A stretch of 64,000 nt of DNA from Verrucomicrobiota bacterium (lineage in GTDB: Bacteria; Verrucomicrobiota; Verrucomicrobiia; Opitutales; Opitutaceae): the NCBI GenBank assembly GCA_023428905.1, contig JAEYWP010000016.1, positions 310,001-374,000 on the forward strand, written 5' to 3'. Under the pieces are notes generated by a model, which saw only the letters and a list, made by a program, of their open reading frames with translations, searched no databases and was not told the DNA's origin. The position numbers were made by a program, and so were the translations under genes. Positions within the stretch are counted from its first letter, which is position 1; every line of letters starts with the position of its first letter. Positions 45,640-52,986 of this stretch are shown one piece after another.

Positions 45640-46467
45640 TCAACCGGGGTGCGGGCGATTGGCGGAACGGTACTTGCGCGGACTCATGCCGAAGTGGCGG
45701 GTGAACTGCGCCGTCATGTGGCTCTGGTCGTAGAAGCCGCATTCCTCCGCGATCGTGGAAAGGGGCTTGTTCGTGTGTATCAGGGAATGTCGTACAGCCT
45801 GAAGGCGCACCCGGTTGATGTAGCGGAGCGGGGTGGTGTTGAAGGTTTTTAGGAAATTGCGCTCGAGGGAGCGCACGGACAGCCCAGCCTGCCCTGCGAG
45901 TTCCGACATGTTGAGGCGCCGGCGGTAATGCTCACCGATGAACTGGAGCACGCCGAACATGGTTTCGCCGTACTGGCTCGGCGCGCTGTGCATCGCGAGC
46001 TTTGAGGTGATCCCCGCGACGCCGATCACTCCGCCCCGGCGGTCGCGCAGCGGGACCTTGTTCACCGCCCACCAGCTGAAGGTGAGGTCATCATCGGGGA
46101 CCGGTTCGATCAGGTCGCGCAGGGGCTGACCGGTGGACATCACGCGGCGGTCGTCGCTGACATATTTCCGAGCCAGGTCTTTTGGGAAAAAATCGTAGTC
46201 GGTCTTGCCCACCACGTCCTCCTTCCGCTTGCAGCCGAGCATGGCGAGAAATCCGTCGTCCATCAGGACAAACTGCCCCTCGCGGTTCTTGGCAAAATAG
46301 TTGGTGTCGGCGAGGCAGCTGATCAGCTGCTCGACATGCGCACCGGGCTCGAGGGCGTCCAGGAACTGGCGGAGCTCCGCCGGGGTGGGGGCGGGGCCCC
46401 CGCGCCGGGGACGCGCGGGCAGGTCGCTGCTGCTGAGCCGGGCGGGTCTGCTGGGGAGATGCGGCAT
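45640..46467 (-). CDS. AraC-family regulator with N-terminal PAS domain
   Basis: 275 residues from the ATG at 46465-46467; the frame is open further upstream to a GTG at 46560, so the start is uncertain. A PAS fold occupies about residues 40-160 (FAKNREGQFVLMDDGFLAMLGCKRKEDVVGKTDYDFFP). It is followed by a C-terminal AraC DNA-binding domain with two helix-turn-helix units (MSELAGQAGLSVRSLERNFLKTF and STIAEECGFYDQSHMTAQFTRHFGMSPRKYR). Divergent from the exported TIM-barrel gene and next to the Gfo/Idh operon, so it may control either. PAS-AraC proteins usually sense a small molecule rather than a sugar-binding cupin ligand. Confidence 0.88.
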   Translation of the reverse strand: MPHLPSRPARLSSSDLPARPRRGGPAPTPAELRQFLDALEPGAHVEQLISCLADTNYFAKNREGQFVLMDDGFLAMLGCKRKEDVVGKTDYDFFPKDLARKYVSDDRRVMSTGQPLRDLIEPVPDDDLTFSWWAVNKVPLRDRRGGVIGVAGITSKLAMHSAPSQYGETMFGVLQFIGEHYRRRLNMSELAGQAGLSVRSLERNFLKTFNTTPLRYINRVRLQAVRHSLIHTNKPLSTIAEECGFYDQSHMTAQFTRHFGMSPRKYRSANRPHPG

Positions 46468-46676
46468 TCGGAGGACGGTCGAAGCGGACACGCAGCTAAG
46501 CAGGGTGGGCGGGGGCGGCGCAAGCATCCCCGTCGCGTAGGGAATTCCTGGGTACGCCACCCCGGGTGCGGCTGTGGGATTGACGCGGTGCGGCGGCGTG
46601 GCTTGCGTGCGGCCGATCGCCTGCGTCCAGGCGATCCGCGTGCCCCCACACGACCTGTTCCTCCCCCCCCACGATC

Positions 46677-47543
46677 ATGATCAAACGTTTATCCCTCCTC
46701 GTCGGTGCAGCGTCCCTCCTCGCCTCCGCCGCCTTCGGCGCCATGGCGGACAAACCCGTCGAAATCGGCCTGCAGCTGTACAGCCTGCGCGGCCAGTTCC
46801 TCACCCAGGTGCCTGAGACCATCCAGCTCGTGGCAAAATCGGGCGTGAAGGAGGTCGAGCTCGCAGGCACCTACGGCATCGCTCCCGCCACGTTCAAGAA
46901 GATGTTGACCGACGCGGGTCTCCATCCGGTCTCGGGCCATTTCCCATTTGAAAAGTTCGACAAAGCCCTGCCCGAGGTCGTGGCGGAGGTGAAGGCGCTC
47001 GGCCTGGCCTACGCCGGCACCGCCTGGATCCCGCACGAGGGGGGCTTTGACGAGGCGGATGCCCGCCGCGCGATCGAGGTTTTCAACCGCGCCGGCAAGG
47101 AGCTGGCCAAACACGGCGTGCAGTTCTTCTACCACTGCCACGGCTATGAATTCCAGCGGTACGGTGACGCGACCCTGATGGACCTGATCATCCGGGAGAC
47201 CGACGAGGATGCCGTCGCGTTCGAGATGGACACCCTTTGGGTTTACCTGCCGGGCGAAGATCCGGCGGCCTGGCTCCGGAAGTATCCATCGCGCTGGCAG
47301 CTCCTTCACCTCAAGGATATCCGCAAGGGCGTGGCCCGCGCCTTTGATGGCGCCGGTCGCGACAAGGAGAACAACGTCGTCCTCGGCACCGGCCAGATGG
47401 ACTTCAAGGCCCTGCTGGAGGCCGCGCGTGAGGTGGGCGTCCGCCACTATTTCATCGAGGACGAATCCTCCGCCGCTCCCGCGCAGATTCCGCAGAGCGT
47501 GACCTTCCTGAAACAAGCGACCGCGCCGGGCGGAGTGCGGTGA
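46677..47543 (+). CDS. Exported TIM-barrel sugar isomerase/epimerase-like protein
   Basis: 288 residues with a Sec signal peptide (MIKRLSLLVGAASLLASAAFGA). The mature part is a xylose-isomerase-like barrel: EIGLQLYSLRGQF, GVKEVELAGTYG, then likely metal ligands in FYHCHGYEFQ, AFEMDTLWVY, LLHLKDIRKG and FIEDESS. Export is unusual for a sugar-phosphate enzyme, so the substrate is probably an unphosphorylated sugar or keto-glycoside in the periplasm. It fits functionally with the Tat-exported Gfo/Idh enzymes about 1.2 kb away. Preceded by a C-rich leader (TTCCTCCCCCCCCACGATC). Confidence 0.88.
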   Translation: MIKRLSLLVGAASLLASAAFGAMADKPVEIGLQLYSLRGQFLTQVPETIQLVAKSGVKEVELAGTYGIAPATFKKMLTDAGLHPVSGHFPFEKFDKALPEVVAEVKALGLAYAGTAWIPHEGGFDEADARRAIEVFNRAGKELAKHGVQFFYHCHGYEFQRYGDATLMDLIIRETDEDAVAFEMDTLWVYLPGEDPAAWLRKYPSRWQLLHLKDIRKGVARAFDGAGRDKENNVVLGTGQMDFKALLEAAREVGVRHYFIEDESSAAPAQIPQSVTFLKQATAPGGVR

Positions 47544-47578
47544 TGCGGGTCCGACGCCGAGAACGTGTCGGATTCCGG

Positions 47579-48421
47579 CTAGCGGCGTCCGGATTTGCGG
47601 CGGAGCAGATCGGCCTGTGCCGCATCGAGCTTGGCCCGCTCCGCTCGGGTCAGGCTGTTGATCCCTGACTGGGCAATCTTGTCCAGCAGGGCGTCCACTT
47701 CCTCCATGGTGGTATCGACCGCTGCCTTGGGCGTCGCCACCGGTGCGCGCCCCTCTCCCTTGATGACTTTGAGCTTGGGCTCGCTGCGAGGGAGGCGAAA
47801 AGCGGGGACCGAAAAGCGGCCCTGCTGGTGGCGTACATACGCGACGGCAAAGAGGGCGGTTGCCCAGAGGGAGATCAGGTCTCCGACGTCGCGGCGGCTG
47901 ATAGCCATCAGCGTGTAGAGGCCAACGAGGATCACCGCCAGCCACTTGGCCAACAGGCCGAAAAAGACCGGGATGTTCGGATAAAACGCGGCGAATGCGA
48001 TGAAGAGCGCAAACGAGCCTGTCTCGCCGGCCAGCGTCATCGGCAGCCAGGGGCCCAGGATGGTAAAGAGCAGTGGCGTCAGCACATACACGCAGCCGAA
48101 GAAGGTGAGGAAACGGCGTCGCCCGAAGACCTTCTCCAGCTCACGCCCGAACCAGACGATCATCAGCATGCTGATCGCAAAGAAGATCGTGGGTTGGTTC
48201 ACCAACCCGTAGGTGACGATGCGCCAGATTTCCCCCCGCAGCACCGCGTCGCTGGTGAAGACCAGGGCGCTCAACCAGCCGCTGCCGCCCAGGCCCATCG
48301 ACAGCGCCGTCACGATCATGGACGTGACATAGGTCGCGACGATGACGTGGGCGGAATACAGCGGATAACCGCGCACCCACAGGACAGGTTGTTGTTCTTC
48401 GGAAGAGTCGAAAGCGTACAT
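47579..48421 (-). CDS. Rhomboid-fold membrane protein lacking the catalytic dyad
   Basis: 280 residues with five or six hydrophobic segments. The sequence GEIWRIVTYGLVNQPTIFF (about 63-81) and FGRELEKVFGRRRFL (about 91-105) match conserved rhomboid blocks. Where active proteases carry GxSG, this protein reads GETGSF (132-137), and the later transmembrane His is also missing. It is therefore probably a non-proteolytic rhomboid-family membrane protein. The cytoplasmic tail of about 65 residues (EEVDALLDKIAQSGINSLTRAERAKLD) resembles the short C-terminal domain often attached to such bacterial proteins. ATG 48419-48421 is preferred over the longer frame. Confidence 0.82.
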   Translation of the reverse strand: MYAFDSSEEQQPVLWVRGYPLYSAHVIVATYVTSMIVTALSMGLGGSGWLSALVFTSDAVLRGEIWRIVTYGLVNQPTIFFAISMLMIVWFGRELEKVFGRRRFLTFFGCVYVLTPLLFTILGPWLPMTLAGETGSFALFIAFAAFYPNIPVFFGLLAKWLAVILVGLYTLMAISRRDVGDLISLWATALFAVAYVRHQQGRFSVPAFRLPRSEPKLKVIKGEGRAPVATPKAAVDTTMEEVDALLDKIAQSGINSLTRAERAKLDAAQADLLRRKSGRR

Positions 48422-48499
48422 GCTCGGAATCGGGCGCAACGTGGCGTTCAGCGGACCCGTCCGCAAGCCGGTGGGGCCCTTTGCTCGGCGCCCGACGTT

Positions 48500-48967
48500 T
48501 CAGCGTTCCTGGGGGAGCGTGACTGAAAAGGCCGACACGTGCGCGCAGACCTTGCGGAACGCGTCCCAGAGGTGTTCGTAGCCAGCCAGGGTGGACGGTT
48601 TCACCAGGTAGGCCGTGGCGCCGGCGACCCGCGCCGCCTCCATGTCGCTTTGGACGTTGGAGGAACTGACGATCACGCACGGGGTTTGCGCGTGGTCGGG
48701 CTGGCTGCGCATCCAGGAGACCAGCTCAGTCCCGGTGCAAAGCGGCATCTTGAGGTCTGTGAGGACTGCGTCGGGCAGGGGATGCTGGGCGCGGTCGCTG
48801 TAGGGGCCGGTACCTGAGAGGTAGTGCTTGGCCTCTTCCCCATCACGGGCGCGGATCACCCGCAGCGATGCCTTCTGGCGCGTGGCGCGCTGGAAAAAGA
48901 AGGCATCGTCGTCGCTGTCTTCAACGAGAAGGACGGTCAACGCGGCGCTTGTCGGTGCACTGGACAT
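48500..48967 (-). CDS. Single-domain response regulator (CheY/Rcp1-like)
   Basis: 155 residues, a lone receiver domain. Acidic pocket in LLVEDSDDDAFFF, phospho-acceptor Asp in DAVLTDLKMPLCTG, Thr/Ser in CVIVSSSN and Lys in AYLVKPSTL. The insertion LSGTGPYSDRAQHPLPD between beta2 and beta3 is typical of Rcp1-type regulators that pair with PAS-containing hybrid kinases. No output domain, so it acts by protein contact or phosphotransfer. No kinase gene is adjacent. ATG at 48965-48967; the frame extends upstream but the family starts here. Confidence 0.92.
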   Translation of the reverse strand: MSSAPTSAALTVLLVEDSDDDAFFFQRATRQKASLRVIRARDGEEAKHYLSGTGPYSDRAQHPLPDAVLTDLKMPLCTGTELVSWMRSQPDHAQTPCVIVSSSNVQSDMEAARVAGATAYLVKPSTLAGYEHLWDAFRKVCAHVSAFSVTLPQER

Positions 48968-49086
48968 CCGGCAAGGCTTCAAAGTCAGAGCACCAGATGC
49001 AAGTAACAAACCACGCACTACGTGGACCAATAAACGGGCAGCAGTTGCGGATTGCGGGGCTGCGTATATAGCTCACGTCCCATCCC

Positions 49087-49461
49087 ATGAAAAAGTTCAT
49101 CCTTACCCTGACCATGATCGCCGGCATGCTGATGCTGCCGGTTGCCCTGAACGCCGCGGGTTCCGCGCCCAAGTCCGTCATCCACGTCGTGACGGTCACC
49201 TGGAAAAAGGACACCAGCGCCGAACAGATCAAGGCTGCGCTCGACGGAGCCAAGGCGCTTCCCGCCTCCTTCAAGGGAATCAGCCGCGTCTGGACCAAGA
49301 CGCTGAAGGCGCAGGGTCAGCGCACACACGCCATCGTGATGGAATTTGCCGACGAGGCCGCGCTGAAGGAGTATTCCGGCAGCGACGCGCAAAAAGCGTG
49401 GTACACCGTGTACACCCCAATCCGCGAGCAGAGCACGACGTTCGACATCACGAACGACTGA
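49087..49461 (+). CDS. Exported Dabb-domain (stress-responsive alpha/beta barrel) protein
   Basis: 124 residues. A signal peptide (MKKFILTLTMIAGMLMLPVALNAAG) precedes a ferredoxin-like alpha/beta barrel: VIHVVTVTWKKDTSAEQIKAAL, then SRVWTKTLKAQGQRTHAIVMEFADEAALKEY and YTVYTPIREQSTTFDITND. This is the Dabb family pattern (VVxFK...ALxxL...H...V). Function of exported members is unknown. A near-perfect terminator with a TTCG loop lies 24 bases after the stop, so it is a single-gene unit. Confidence 0.85.
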   Translation: MKKFILTLTMIAGMLMLPVALNAAGSAPKSVIHVVTVTWKKDTSAEQIKAALDGAKALPASFKGISRVWTKTLKAQGQRTHAIVMEFADEAALKEYSGSDAQKAWYTVYTPIREQSTTFDITND

Positions 49462-49484
49462 GGTCTTGCACGGTCTCCTGCGCC

Positions 49485-49510
49485 GGCCGCTCTTCGGAGC
49501 GGCCTTTTTT
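49485..49510 (+). terminator. Intrinsic terminator of the Dabb gene
   Basis: Arms GGCCGCTC and GAGCGGCC closed by a TTCG tetraloop and followed by six T. It overlaps the leader of the next small gene, whose ATG is only 5 bases after the T run. Confidence 0.93.
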
Positions 49511-49514
49511 ATTC

Positions 49515-49769
49515 ATGGATACCTCCTCTCTGCTCAACCTGCTCCAGTGGCCGGCCATGGTCGTAACGGTGGCGGCAGCCTGGCTGGTGGCCGCGCAATC
49601 CAAGGTCAGGCGGAAAGCGGGATTTTGGTGTTTTCTTGCCAGCACTGTCCTGTGGGTGGTCTGGGGGCTTCATGCCGCGGCCTACGCGCTGGTGGCGCTT
49701 CAAATTGCCCTGGCGCTTTTGAATATCCGCGGTGCACGCAAGAACGAGCAGCCAACGGAGGAGGCGTAA
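49515..49769 (+). CDS. Small membrane protein (two or three transmembrane segments)
   Basis: 84 residues: MDTSSLLNLLQWPAMVVTVA and onward, with hydrophobic segments at about 11-27, 36-52 and 54-70, and a polar tail (RKNEQPTEEA). It lacks a recognised motif. The ATG lies directly behind the Dabb terminator, so transcription must start inside or just before that hairpin, or read through it. The topology is reminiscent of small transporter-like or PQ-loop-like proteins, but I cannot assign it. The coding frame is supported by clean hydrophobic patterning with charged ends. Confidence 0.65.
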   Translation: MDTSSLLNLLQWPAMVVTVAAAWLVAAQSKVRRKAGFWCFLASTVLWVVWGLHAAAYALVALQIALALLNIRGARKNEQPTEEA

Positions 49770-49784
49770 GGGCCTTCGCCGAGC

Positions 49785-49869
49785 GCTGACAAAGGCGTTG
49801 GAGATGGCGCTGGCGACTCCGCCGAATGCTGACAAAGGCATTGGAGGATCGGCGCTGATGACTCCGCCA
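49785..49869. repeat. Two imperfect direct repeats of about 42 bases
   Basis: Unit 1 (49785-49825) and unit 2 (49828-49869) both run GCTGACAAAGGC(G/A)TTGGAG ... GGCGCTG ... GACTCCGCC. A third degenerate start (GCTGAGAATGGCG) follows at 49872. They fill the gap between two small membrane-protein genes. Confidence 0.75.
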
Positions 49870-49990
49870 AGGCTGAGAATGGCGGCGCGGGAGGCGCTTG
49901 GGGTATCGCGGAGGATCTGAGGTTGAACCCGGGCACGACGCGCTGAAACTTTTGGAGAGGTGCTGTGTTATGTGGGAAACGGCACCTTCC

Positions 49991-50197
49991 ATGAACTTCC
50001 TCCTCTCGCTCGTTCTCTGGACTCTTCTCCTCGTGCTTTGCTGGCCCCTCGCGCTGCTGCTGCTGGTGGCCCTGCCGTTCCTCTGGCTGCTCTCCCTCCC
50101 GTTTCGGCTGCTGGGAGCAGTGGTGCACGGTATCCTGGCCTTCATCGGGGCGCTATTCCTCCTGCCCGCCCGCGTACTTGGTTACCGCGGCGCCTGA
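49991..50197 (+). CDS. Very hydrophobic small membrane protein
   Basis: 68 residues beginning MNFLLSLVLWTLLLVLCWPL. Almost entirely Leu/Val/Phe/Trp with two or three membrane segments (about 2-22, 23-38, 42-62) and Arg as the only charged residues (PFRLLG, PARVLGYRGA). No family recognised. A 31-codon in-frame upstream extension is polar and unlikely to be translated. It is the last plus-strand gene before a REP-like repeat and the alkylation-repair genes. Confidence 0.6.
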   Translation: MNFLLSLVLWTLLLVLCWPLALLLLVALPFLWLLSLPFRLLGAVVHGILAFIGALFLLPARVLGYRGA

Positions 50198-50342
50198 GCG
50201 CTCGGGCTTCGCGATTTCGGCGGCGGCACCGGTGCATCACGGCGCGCGTCTGAAGTTTTCGGTCCTGCGGGCTACCTTCTCGGTCCTGGGGGGCCACCAT
50301 CGGCCCCCTGACGTGGCTCGGCTAAGTGTTTGAACCGCGGGT

Positions 50343-50366
50343 GCGGGGTGGGGCACCCCGCCTGCA
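50343..50366 (-). repeat. REP-like intergenic palindrome, copy 4
   Basis: On the minus strand TGCAGGCGGGGTGCCCC then ACCCCGC, the same element as at 12374-12398 and 22200-22290. It lies in the 256-base gap between a small membrane-protein gene and ogt. Nothing else is recognised in this gap apart from short GC-rich hairpins. Confidence 0.6.
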
Positions 50367-50453
50367 ATAAGAACAGGGTCGAGGGGAAGCGACGTAACAC
50401 GCCTGCCCCCGCGTGGAGCTCACGTTTTGCCGCTGTGAGCGGCGGGACCCCGG

Positions 50454-50969
50454 CTACAATAGCAATGGCGCTTCATTCAGGGCCCCTTCGTGCGCCAGCA
50501 GGGTGTGTTTGATGGGTTCTCCGAAAGCGAAACCGGTGAGGGAGCCGTCCGCCCCGATCACGCGGTGGCACGGCACGATCAGGCAGATGGGGTTGGTGGC
50601 GTTGGCGCGGCCAATCGCCCGTGCGGAACTGCCCAGCTGCCGCGCCAGGTCCCCGTAAGTGCGCGTGGTCCCGTAGGGGATTAGGCGCAAGGCCGCCCAG
50701 ACGCGCTGTTGAAAGGGCGAACCCACCGGCGCGAGCGCGAGCTCGAAATCGCGTCGCTCTCCCGCGGCGTATGCCTCCAGTGCCTCACGGACGTGCCGCG
50801 TGTGCCGGTCGCTGGTGTCGGTTTGACCGAGCAAGGCGCGGCGGGCGAGCTGGTCGGCCTCCCCAAAGGCGGTAGCCACGACCGCACCGGCGGCATTAAC
50901 CGCTACCGAAAAGGGCAGCGGCGCGGAGGACCCAAATCGCAGAGTGAACGTGGAAAGATGGCAGATCAT
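50454..50969 (-). CDS. ogt: Methylated-DNA--protein-cysteine methyltransferase
   Basis: 171 residues. Suicidal repair of O6-methylguanine: active-site Cys in ICLIVPCHRVIGADGSL, preceded by FQQRVWAALRLIPYGTTRTYGDLA and SSARAIGRANATNP (helix-turn-helix with the Arg finger). The N-terminal ribonuclease-like domain covers about 1-85. ATG 50967-50969 overlaps the stop of the upstream ada-alkA fusion gene (ATGA), so the two are translationally coupled. The C-terminal block TGFAFGEPIKHTLLAHEG is normal for Ogt. Confidence 0.95.
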   Translation of the reverse strand: MICHLSTFTLRFGSSAPLPFSVAVNAAGAVVATAFGEADQLARRALLGQTDTSDRHTRHVREALEAYAAGERRDFELALAPVGSPFQQRVWAALRLIPYGTTRTYGDLARQLGSSARAIGRANATNPICLIVPCHRVIGADGSLTGFAFGEPIKHTLLAHEGALNEAPLLL

Positions 50970-52387
50970 GGGGTGGGGCGGTTGTAGTTCCAGAGATGGG
51001 CGGTGGCGAGGCTGCGGAAGGGGGCGAAGACAGACATCAAGCGGCGGGTGGCATCCACATCGGGACGCTGCTCCAGCTTGAAGAGCGCCTGCAGCCCGCT
51101 CGTCACGCCGGTGTCGCCGAGAGGAACACAGTCCGCGAACCCCAGGGAGCGCATCATCAGATAATTCACGGACCAGGGTCCGAGTCCTCGCTGCTCGAGC
51201 AGCAGTCGCTCCACCCGCGTGGCCGATGCCCGGGCCAGCGTGTCGAGCGGGAGCTTTCCCTCTGCCACCTTTCGGGAGAGATCGATCACATACTCGGCCT
51301 TCCGCTGAGAAAACTGGAGCGGTGCGAGCTCCGCCGGAGTGAGGGAGGCGACGCGCGCCGGCGTGGGCAGTAGGCGAAAGGGCGTGCCCTCCAGGCGCTC
51401 CCCCGCCCGTTCGATCAGGCGGCGACGCAGCACAAAGGCGAAGGGCAGGTTGATTTGCTGGCCAATAACCGCCCACAGGAGACCGTCAAAAACACTGGTG
51501 GTCTGGGAAACCCTCAGGTGCTCGCGCCCAGCGACAAGGCGACTCAAACCCAGCTTCCCAGCGAGCCTGGCGAAGGCCTCGCACGTCTGGCCCAACCCCA
51601 GCACCCCGCACGCGAGCGTGTGTGCCGCGTGCGCGTCGCCGTCCGAAAGATGGACCTCCACCGCCTCCGGAGAGAATACCATCGTCAGCAGCGCGGGCGT
51701 TTCTCCCAGGCGCACGGCGGCGCGAAAAACGTCTCCCTCAAGTGCCTCCGTTACGCTGGCGGGGTCGCGCCCCAGGCCGCGCTTGAGGTAGGCGAGCGGA
51801 TAATGCGGCGGCAAGTGCAGGGTGAAGCTGCGGCTGCGGGGAAGCGTCTGGTAGCCGCCCGGGGTCAGACCGTACACGCGCCGAAACTGGTCATGGTAGG
51901 CGGAAAGGGACTCAAAGCCCACCGCGAGCGCGGCCTCTGCGACGGAGCGGCCCGAGCGCAGCTGCACCAGGCTGGCATCCAGGCGGGCCCGCACGAGCAG
52001 GTCCCCGGGTGTCAGGTGATAATGCTGCCGAAACAGTTCGAAGAGCCGCGTGGTGCCAAAGCCGGAGCGCTGCACAATGGCACCAGCATCAATAAAATCC
52101 TGCGGCCTCGCCCGCACCGTCTCCACCAGCGACTCCACCGTTTCCAGGACCGGGTCCGCGCCACGCGCATAATCGTCCGGGTGACACTTGCGGCACGGGC
52201 GCAGACCCGCCGCACGCGCCGCCTCGCAGGTGGGAAAGAAACGAACGTTTTCAGCCTTCGGTTTGCGCGCCTTACACGACGGAAGGCAGTAGATTCCGGT
52301 CGTCAGTACGCCGGTAAAAAAACGCCCGTTGTAGCTGGGATCGCCCGCGAGGAGGCGGCTGTACATCTGGGCATCGGTCATTCGCAT
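50966..52387 (-). CDS. Ada-AlkA fusion: methylphosphotriester-sensing AraC regulator with 3-methyladenine DNA glycosylase domain
   Basis: 473 residues. The N-terminal Ada zinc domain (about 1-75) has the four cysteines CLPSCKARKPKAENVRFF and RPCRKCHPDDY, followed by an AraC helix-turn-helix domain (about 85-180; SVAEAALAVGFESLSAYHDQFRRVYGLTPGGY). The C-terminal half (about 185-470) is an AlkA-type HhH-GPD glycosylase with AVIGQQINLPFAFVLRRRL, RGLGPWSVNYLMMRSLG (hairpin) and the catalytic Asp in PLGDTGVTSGL. It senses methyl-phosphotriesters, activates its operon and excises alkylated bases. First gene of a two-gene operon with ogt. Confidence 0.95.
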   Translation of the reverse strand: MRMTDAQMYSRLLAGDPSYNGRFFTGVLTTGIYCLPSCKARKPKAENVRFFPTCEAARAAGLRPCRKCHPDDYARGADPVLETVESLVETVRARPQDFIDAGAIVQRSGFGTTRLFELFRQHYHLTPGDLLVRARLDASLVQLRSGRSVAEAALAVGFESLSAYHDQFRRVYGLTPGGYQTLPRSRSFTLHLPPHYPLAYLKRGLGRDPASVTEALEGDVFRAAVRLGETPALLTMVFSPEAVEVHLSDGDAHAAHTLACGVLGLGQTCEAFARLAGKLGLSRLVAGREHLRVSQTTSVFDGLLWAVIGQQINLPFAFVLRRRLIERAGERLEGTPFRLLPTPARVASLTPAELAPLQFSQRKAEYVIDLSRKVAEGKLPLDTLARASATRVERLLLEQRGLGPWSVNYLMMRSLGFADCVPLGDTGVTSGLQALFKLEQRPDVDATRRLMSVFAPFRSLATAHLWNYNRPTP

Positions 52388-52459
52388 GGGACTCTTTTAG
52401 CAAGTACGGCGGCGGTCGTCGTCCGGATCCTTTCGGCGCAATTTCTTCTCCAAATAAAA

Positions 52460-52490
52460 ACCCCCGGGACGGTGACCCGTCCCGGGGGAG
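52460..52490 (-). terminator. Intrinsic terminator of the 31-residue peptide gene
   Basis: Arms of 12 bases (CCCCCGGGACGG and its complement) around a short loop, followed on the minus strand by TTTTTATTTGG. It lies 9 bases after the stop codon of the small ORF. On the plus strand there is no T run, so it serves the minus-strand transcript. Confidence 0.9.
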
Positions 52491-52498
52491 TGATTTAC

Positions 52499-52594
52499 TT
52501 ATTTAGTTAGCGTTCTCGGAGCCTTGCGGTCGCGTGCTGCGATGATGAACACACCTAACACAACGACGTAGGCCAGAGCCATGGTGATGGACAT
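52499..52594 (-). CDS. 31-residue single-pass membrane peptide
   Basis: A 32-codon ORF with an ATG at 52592-52594 and TAA stop. The peptide starts MSITMALAYVVVLGVFIIAA (one transmembrane helix) and ends with a basic tail of 11 residues (RDRKAPRTLTK). Support for it being real: a strong Shine-Dalgarno TAGGAGGA 7 bases upstream, rare in this window, and a strong terminator 9 bases after the stop. The positive tail suggests N-out/C-in topology. It resembles small accessory subunits of membrane complexes or stress peptides in form, but I cannot name a partner; no membrane-complex gene is adjacent. Confidence 0.75.
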   Translation of the reverse strand: MSITMALAYVVVLGVFIIAARDRKAPRTLTK

Positions 52595-52986
52595 TTTGGT
52601 ATCCTCCTATGGTCAGTGCCTCCTCCCGAAGGATTCGGCAGTTCTCCCGACACGTTTTGTACCGGGAAAGGGAATGCTAAAGAACGCCTGACGGAGACCA
52701 CGGTAGCACAGATTCCCCGGACGTCTAGGCGGTTTTCCCTAGCCAAGTGACCCAGGGCAGCACAGTGCCTTGGCGGAGAGGGGCTTACAGCGCGCGTCGA
52801 CGCGGAAATGTAACGAGCCGCAGCCGTAAAAATGCTGCCGAGGCGGCGGCTGGGCCCAAAAACGCCTGGGTCCCCCAGGGCGGCCGTGGGATTTGCATCA
52901 AGAGCGCTCATGGGCAGCATCATTTCCTTTCATGCGGGACCCGCTTACGTGGAGCGCTACCTGCGTCGATGTGGAAGGGCCCCATT
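52595..52986. other. Gene-free 392-base divergent intergenic region
   Basis: Holds the leader and promoter of the 31-residue peptide gene (minus) and of the MCP/Cache protein gene (plus). Shine-Dalgarno elements are visible for both. I see no RNA gene, repeat or long ORF that I would support here; the plus-strand open frame from 52747 is a 5' extension of the next gene with non-coding composition. Confidence 0.5.
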
